Shown here: positions 6,747 to 10,661 of the stretch, piece after piece
Position numbering within the stretch: position 1 is the first letter of the stretch
How the letters are laid out: every line of letters begins with the position of its first letter
Source: Chloroflexi bacterium RBG_13_51_18
GTDB lineage: Bacteria; Chloroflexota; Dehalococcoidia; Dehalococcoidales; RBG-16-60-22
Length of the DNA: 10,661 nt
Assembly (NCBI GenBank): GCA_001796495.1
Contig: MGMR01000091.1
Location: 1,439-12,099, forward strand
Direction of reading: 5' to 3'
Notes under the pieces: generated by a model
The model's database searches: none
Told to the model about the DNA's origin: nothing
What the model saw: only the letters and a program-made list of their open reading frames with translations
Position numbers and translations under genes: made by a program

Positions 6747-9700
6747 CTACTTTACTTTCTTGATTCCCAGGGAAAGGCTATAACCGCTTACCTTGTGCTC
6801 TTCCTGAAGGTCAACGTCTTCAGGAATGCTTTCCTCAATATCGTCTGCGAGGGTTTCCTGCCTAATATAGTCGGCAAAACCGGAGATAGACTGGACGAAA
6901 TAGGCATCTCCCTCGTAATACATAAGGATATGGTCGGCGATTTCATAGCCGGCGGTGCGGCGCATCGTCTGTAAACGATGAACGATTTCACGAGCCATGC
7001 CTTCCGCCTGAAGCTCAACCGTGATATAGGTCGATATTGCCACGCAGCTGCCCGCCTCGCTGACAACCGAGTAGTTAGCCACTTCCATGCCGGAAACCCT
7101 GTCGACGGTATCGGTCTTCAACTCTTTGACGTTAAGCTCTTCCAGGATGAGAGGCGAAACTCTTTCCAGGGCACCGGCTTCATAATCGGAGGCGACGCCT
7201 ACATAGACGGTCTCCAGGGGCTGGCGGACTTTAACGCCGGCCTTGCTCCGCGCCGAGCGACCCATGCTGCAGACTTTCATCGCCAGACGGTTATCGTCGA
7301 CCAGCTGCTTATCTATTTTCGATTCATCCGAGGTCGGGAATCCAGCCAGGTGAACGCTTTCCACCGCATCCGGGAACACCGAAAGCACCAGATTTTGATA
7401 AAGTTCCTCGGCGATGAAGGGAGTAAAGGGAGCCAGCAACCTGGTCATTGTCTCCAGGCAGTAATATAGCGTATTGTAGGCCGAGAGTTTATCATCATCA
7501 TTTTCACTTTTCCAGAAACGACGCCGACTGCGCCGGACGTACCAGTTGGAAAGACCATCGACAAAAGTCTCTATCTTGCGGCCGGCTTCAGTGGGATTAT
7601 ATTCGTCTAAAGCGGCATCAACATCAGCGATAAGCTGGTTGAGTTCGGAGAGAATCCATTTATCCAGTTCGGCAGAGGGAGGAGGGAAAGGTCCGGCCGC
7701 GGGTCTATATTTATCAATATTGGCGTACATGACGAAAAAGGAATAAACATTCCAGAGCGTCGAAAGAAAGCGGCGGGAGACTTCATCCACCTGTTTGACA
7801 TCAAACTGGCGGGGATTGCCGGGGGCCGAGGCAGTATAAAGATACCAGCGTAAAGCGTCAGCACCGTACTTTGCAACAACCTCCTCCGGTCGGACAACAT
7901 TACCCTTACGTTTGCTCATCTTTTCGCCTTTAGCATCGAGGATGTGGCCCAGGCAGATAACGTTTTTATAACAGGGGCGGTCGAACAAGAGGGTGGAGAT
8001 AGCATGGAGACTATAGAACCAGCCGCGTGTCTGGTCGACAGCTTCACAGATTAAATCGGCCTGTTTCAAGCGAGTATCGAAAAGCTCCCTGTTCTCAAAA
8101 GGATAATGAAGTTGACTAACGGGCATAGCACCGGAATCAAACCAGCAGTCGATAACCTCGGGGGCCCGGTGCATTTTACCCTGGCATTTAGAACAGCTAA
8201 AGGTAATGGCATCGACATAGGGTCGATGGAGGTCTAAAGTATCCTCGAGACCCGCGATGCCAGGCTTCCCCTTCAATTCTTCCACGCCGCCGACGCACTC
8301 GAAAGTACCGCAGGAATCACATCGCCAGACAGGCAGCGGGGTACCCCAGTAGCGTTCCCGTGAGAAAGCCCAGTCGATATTGTTCTGGAGCCAATCGCCG
8401 AAACGTCCTTCCTTGATATGCTCCGGGTACCAGTTGATTTCTTCATTGCCGGAGATAAGGCGGTCTTTCATAGCAGTAGTCTTGATATACCAGGCAGTCT
8501 TGGCATAATAAAGCAGCGGGGAATCACATCGCCAGCAGAAGGGATAGGTATGGCGGATGGACCCAGAATTCAAAAGCAGGCCGCGTGACTTCAAATCTTC
8601 AAGAATAAGAGAATCAGCATCTTTGACGAATTTACCGGAGAAAGCATAGCTGCCGGTGATTTTTCCCTGTAAATTCACCTGCTGAACGAAATCCAAACCC
8701 AATTCCTTGCCGGCATCATAGTCGACCTCACCGAAGGCGGGAGCGATATGGACAATGCCGGTGCCTTCTTCCATGGTAACGAAGTCGCCGCTGATGACGG
8801 GGTAGGTAAGGTTTTTATCAGCTTTCTGAGCCAGCAATGCACCGCCTTGCTGGAATTTCAACCTGTCTACACCGAAGTCATGGGGGTTAAAGAGAGGTTC
8901 ATAGCGAATACCCACCAGGTCTTTGCCGGCTATTTTCTTTACTTCGTTATAACTGTCAATCTTAATTGTTGCGGCGAGGCGCGCCGCCAGAACAAGATAA
9001 TCTGATGCTCCCTTGAGTAAAATGTATTCGGCGTCCGGCGAAACAGCCAGAGCGGTATTGCCGGGCAGTGTCCAGGGGGTAGTCGTCCAGGCAAGGAAAA
9101 AGAGTGGCATATCTGAAGGCAAATCCCTTTTAGATTTTTCAACAACTCTGAACTTTATGTAAACCGATGGGTCTTCGGTATTTTCTTTGTAGCCCTGGGA
9201 AACTTCATGGGAGCTTAAAGACGTACCGCAGCGGGGGCAGTGGGGGGTAACGCGATAGCCCTGATAGACCAGCTCTTTATCCCACATCTGCTTGATAGCC
9301 CACCAGCAGGACTCGATATATTCATTTTTCAGAGTGATATAGGCATTATCAAAGTCGATCCAGTAGCCGACGCGCCGGAAAACATCCTCAAACTCACGGA
9401 GGTATTTATAAACACTCTGGCGGCACATTTCATTAAAGCGGTCGATTCCATACTCCTCAATCTGGTTCTTGGAGGAAAAGCCAAGCTGCTTTTCAACTTC
9501 CAGTTCCACGGGGAGGCCATGAGTATCCCAGCCGGCGATGCGGGGGGCATAGTAACCCTTCATTACTTTATAGCGCGGTATAACATCCTTAAAAACGGAC
9601 ACAAATACGTGATGGAGCGCCGGGCTGCCATTGACCGTGGCCGGCCCATCATAGAGAATAAAATCAGGCCCACCCTCACGGGCAGCAACACTGCGTTCAA

Positions 9701-9782
9701 AAATCTTGTTCTTTTGCCATATTGCCAGGATGGCTTCTTCCATTTGAGGGAAGCTGACTCTGCTACTGACTGGTTTAAACAT
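6747..9782 (-). CDS. ileS: Isoleucyl-tRNA synthetase, IleS2 type with altered HIGH motif
   Basis: This class I synthetase charges tRNA-Ile with isoleucine and edits valine. The 1011 residues run: Rossmann catalytic domain with YDGPATVNGSPALHH (residues 44-58; signature A-L-H-H at 55-58 where the canonical motif is H-I-G-H); GWDTHGLPVELEVEK (84-98); CPRCG (182-186); CP1 editing domain (about 200-410) with the Thr-rich AWTTTPWTLPGN and GTGIVHIAPAFGEVDYD; further zinc-type Cys pairs CWRC (416-419), CDSC (488-491) and CSKC (530-533); DQTRGWFYSL (583-592); KMSKR (621-625); anticodon-binding helical domain (about 705-860); and an IleS2-type C-terminus containing ELQAEGMAREIVHRLQTMRR in place of the zinc-finger tail of Escherichia coli-type IleS. 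The start is fixed by AAGGGAGA (9788-9795, - strand) just before the ATG. Expression is controlled by the T-box leader directly upstream. The reading frame is intact. Confidence 0.98.
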   Translation of the reverse strand: MFKPVSSRVSFPQMEEAILAIWQKNKIFERSVAAREGGPDFILYDGPATVNGSPALHHVFVSVFKDVIPRYKVMKGYYAPRIAGWDTHGLPVELEVEKQLGFSSKNQIEEYGIDRFNEMCRQSVYKYLREFEDVFRRVGYWIDFDNAYITLKNEYIESCWWAIKQMWDKELVYQGYRVTPHCPRCGTSLSSHEVSQGYKENTEDPSVYIKFRVVEKSKRDLPSDMPLFFLAWTTTPWTLPGNTALAVSPDAEYILLKGASDYLVLAARLAATIKIDSYNEVKKIAGKDLVGIRYEPLFNPHDFGVDRLKFQQGGALLAQKADKNLTYPVISGDFVTMEEGTGIVHIAPAFGEVDYDAGKELGLDFVQQVNLQGKITGSYAFSGKFVKDADSLILEDLKSRGLLLNSGSIRHTYPFCWRCDSPLLYYAKTAWYIKTTAMKDRLISGNEEINWYPEHIKEGRFGDWLQNNIDWAFSRERYWGTPLPVWRCDSCGTFECVGGVEELKGKPGIAGLEDTLDLHRPYVDAITFSCSKCQGKMHRAPEVIDCWFDSGAMPVSQLHYPFENRELFDTRLKQADLICEAVDQTRGWFYSLHAISTLLFDRPCYKNVICLGHILDAKGEKMSKRKGNVVRPEEVVAKYGADALRWYLYTASAPGNPRQFDVKQVDEVSRRFLSTLWNVYSFFVMYANIDKYRPAAGPFPPPSAELDKWILSELNQLIADVDAALDEYNPTEAGRKIETFVDGLSNWYVRRSRRRFWKSENDDDKLSAYNTLYYCLETMTRLLAPFTPFIAEELYQNLVLSVFPDAVESVHLAGFPTSDESKIDKQLVDDNRLAMKVCSMGRSARSKAGVKVRQPLETVYVGVASDYEAGALERVSPLILEELNVKELKTDTVDRVSGMEVANYSVVSEAGSCVAISTYITVELQAEGMAREIVHRLQTMRRTAGYEIADHILMYYEGDAYFVQSISGFADYIRQETLADDIEESIPEDVDLQEEHKVSGYSLSLGIKKVK

Positions 9783-9803
9783 ATATTTCTCCCTTAATAT
9801 AAT

Positions 9804-9833
9804 AAAAAAGCCCCGTCTTAAGGGACGAGACTT
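9804..9833 (-). terminator. T-box leader terminator before ileS
   Basis: On the - strand, AAGTCTCGTC pairs with GACGGGGCTT (two G-U pairs) around a CCTTAA loop, followed by a run of T ending at 9804. It lies 21 bp before the ileS start codon. In the T-box mechanism it forms when tRNA-Ile is charged, and is replaced by the antiterminator when uncharged tRNA binds the leader. Confidence 0.92.
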
Positions 9834-10076
9834 TATATTCCCGCGGTACCACCCAATTTTCCCCCGATAAAACGGGAGACACTCTTCAGGGCACCAATAA
9901 TGCCCTCATCAAGGCTAACGGCTGATAAGACCGTCCTGGCTTACTTACCCCGTTTTGAACAGGGCTTTCAGTGGGAAGCTCGGGAGTGATTTTCAGGTCG
10001 AGGAGTATGTCCGCTTACACCCTACCGGACTCGCTGGATACCTTTACCCGGCCCTACTCTTCTCCGTCAAAGCTTT
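9804..10076 (-). promoter_or_regulatory. T-box riboswitch (tRNA-Ile sensing) leader of ileS
   Basis: Reading the - strand from about 10076: Stem I begins with GACGGAGAAGAGTA (the AGTA of the S-turn) and continues to a distal region with CCAGCGAG and GGTGTAAGC-like T-loop elements. The specifier loop contains CTGAAAATCA, with specifier codon ATC (isoleucine) at 9988-9990 followed by the usual purine. Stem II-type pairing includes GACGG/CCGTT; hairpins GGGCA...TGCCC and CCCG...CGGG follow. The conserved T-box GGGTGGTACCGCGG lies at about 9841-9854, and its TGGT bulge (9848-9851) can pair with the ACCA end of uncharged tRNA-Ile. The terminator lies at 9804-9833. The leader reads through when tRNA-Ile is uncharged, raising IleRS during isoleucine shortage. 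Specifier, discriminator match and downstream gene all agree. Confidence 0.96.
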
Positions 10077-10085
10077 TTACACTTC

Positions 10086-10114
10086 AGGTTAACATATATA
10101 TATAAAGAAATCAA
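10086..10114 (-). promoter_or_regulatory. Probable ileS promoter region
   Basis: Just upstream of Stem I the - strand has TTGATT (10114-10109), a good -35-like hexamer, and then an alternating TA tract ending in TATGTT (10096-10091). Spacing between these two is only 12 bp; at 17 bp the hexamer is the poor TAACCT. A promoter must lie here if ileS is transcribed separately, but the exact boxes are uncertain. Confidence 0.4.
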
Positions 10115-10168
10115 TAGGCGCGAGTGCACTTTTATCTTGATTGATTTTAGATAATTGCCCCATGCGAG

Positions 10169-10661
10169 CTAGGTCAGGGCTTTTTTAACAGCAGCCTTGA
10201 TTTGTTCCCGACCGGGCAGAGCGTATTTTTCCATGGGGGGGCTATACGGTATCGGCACATCCAGGCCGCCGACGCGCCTGGGGGAAGATTTGAGGAGTTT
10301 AAAAATGCGTTCATCTTCCACGACAAACGACATAAATTCAGCGGTTGCCCCGCAGGTAATACAGGCTTCATCTACCACTACCAGTCTGCCTGTCTTGGCC
10401 ACCGAAGCCTTGATAGTTTCTTTATCGAGCGGATTAAGCGTACGAGGGTCGATTACCTCCATGGAGATACCTTCTCCTGCCAATTCTTCAGCTACCGCCA
10501 GCGATTCATGCACCATCTTTGCCAGAGCCACTACCGTTACATCACTCCCCTCACGCCTGATTACCGCCTGGCCGAAAGGAATCGTATATTCACCCTCCGG
10601 CACTTCACCTTCCATATCGCCCAGCGCCATATGCTCAAAGGAAATAACCGGATTATTATCC
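10169..10661 (-). CDS. 2-oxoacid dehydrogenase E1 component beta subunit (pdhB/acoB-like), C-terminal part
   Basis: This is the beta subunit of a thiamine-diphosphate-dependent E1 (pyruvate, acetoin or branched-chain 2-oxoacid dehydrogenase), which works with an alpha subunit to decarboxylate the 2-oxoacid and load the lipoyl group of E2. The frame is open to the right edge (DNNPVISFEHMALGD...), giving 163 residues of a family of about 325. The true start and the N-terminal thiamine-binding half lie outside the window; the ATG at 10630 is internal, in the FEHMALG motif. Visible hallmarks are GEVPEGEYTIPFGQAVIRREG, VEVIDPRTLNPLD, KTGRLVVVDEA, and the C-terminal DVPIPYSPPMEKYALP, all from the transketolase C-terminal domain. 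The substrate cannot be decided from this half. It is co-oriented with ileS, and no intrinsic terminator is evident between its stop and the T-box leader. Confidence 0.93.
   Translation of the reverse strand, partial: DNNPVISFEHMALGDMEGEVPEGEYTIPFGQAVIRREGSDVTVVALAKMVHESLAVAEELAGEGISMEVIDPRTLNPLDKETIKASVAKTGRLVVVDEACITCGATAEFMSFVVEDERIFKLLKSSPRRVGGLDVPIPYSPPMEKYALPGREQIKAAVKKALT

Noticed and set aside
8313..8535. A 16-bp direct repeat (GGAATCACATCGCCAG at 8313-8328 and 8520-8535) inside ileS
   Set aside because: Both copies encode the same Trp-Arg-Cys-Asp-Ser of two zinc-type Cys pairs, so protein constraint plus codon choice explains it; no mobile or regulatory meaning is needed.
9240..9797. 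A + strand open frame of 185 codons opposite the 5' end of ileS
   Set aside because: It is entirely antisense to the catalytic domain of ileS, has no plausible RBS or family signature, and crosses into the T-box leader side; treated as a shadow.
10091..10106. Alternating TA tract as a possible microsatellite or origin-like unwinding element
   Set aside because: It is short and sits where the ileS promoter must be; ordinary promoter A+T richness is enough.
1..10661. Search for a novel defence, mobile or multi-gene accessory system
   Set aside because: Every long conserved frame is assigned to a known housekeeping family, gaps are short and explained by terminators, promoters or the T-box, and no repeats typical of arrays or insertion sequences were seen.

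Overview
The window is a compact bacterial chromosome segment with about half G+C, made almost entirely of housekeeping genes. It reads left to right as: the 3' part of a tryptophan biosynthesis operon on the + strand (trpD partial, trpC, trpF, trpB, trpA, then a second, divergent tryptophan synthase beta gene of the TrpB2 type); a strong intrinsic terminator; a + strand gene for a lipoprotein-anchored HtrA/DegP-type serine protease; and, convergent with it on the - strand, a long isoleucyl-tRNA synthetase gene (ileS) preceded by a complete T-box riboswitch leader. At the right edge is the C-terminal half of a 2-oxoacid dehydrogenase E1 beta subunit, also on the - strand.

Organism: T-box control, an IleS2-type synthetase, co-occurrence of TrpB1 and TrpB2 and a lipoprotein HtrA suggest a Gram-positive-type or Chloroflexota bacterium. 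Chloroflexota, possibly Dehalococcoidia, is my best guess. It is an inference from gene content and protein style, not from a marker gene.

How the genes work together: trpD, trpC, trpF, trpB and trpA encode the steps from anthranilate to tryptophan. They are packed with gaps or overlaps of +1, -4, -20 and -4 bp, which implies one translationally coupled transcript. TrpB2 follows after a 48-bp gap that holds a small hairpin, a possible -10 element and the best ribosome binding site of the cluster, so it may be expressed partly on its own. The cluster ends at a GC-rich hairpin with a T run at 5493-5527. The protease has its own extended -10 promoter. ileS is controlled by uncharged tRNA-Ile: the leader carries an AUC specifier, a UGGU acceptor-pairing bulge and a terminator just before the start codon.

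The most noteworthy points are the altered class I signature of the isoleucyl-tRNA synthetase (A-L-H-H in place of H-I-G-H, which by family knowledge predicts strong mupirocin resistance) and the TrpB1/TrpB2 pair in one cluster. I see no mobile element, CRISPR array, tRNA or rRNA gene, and no novel multi-gene system.
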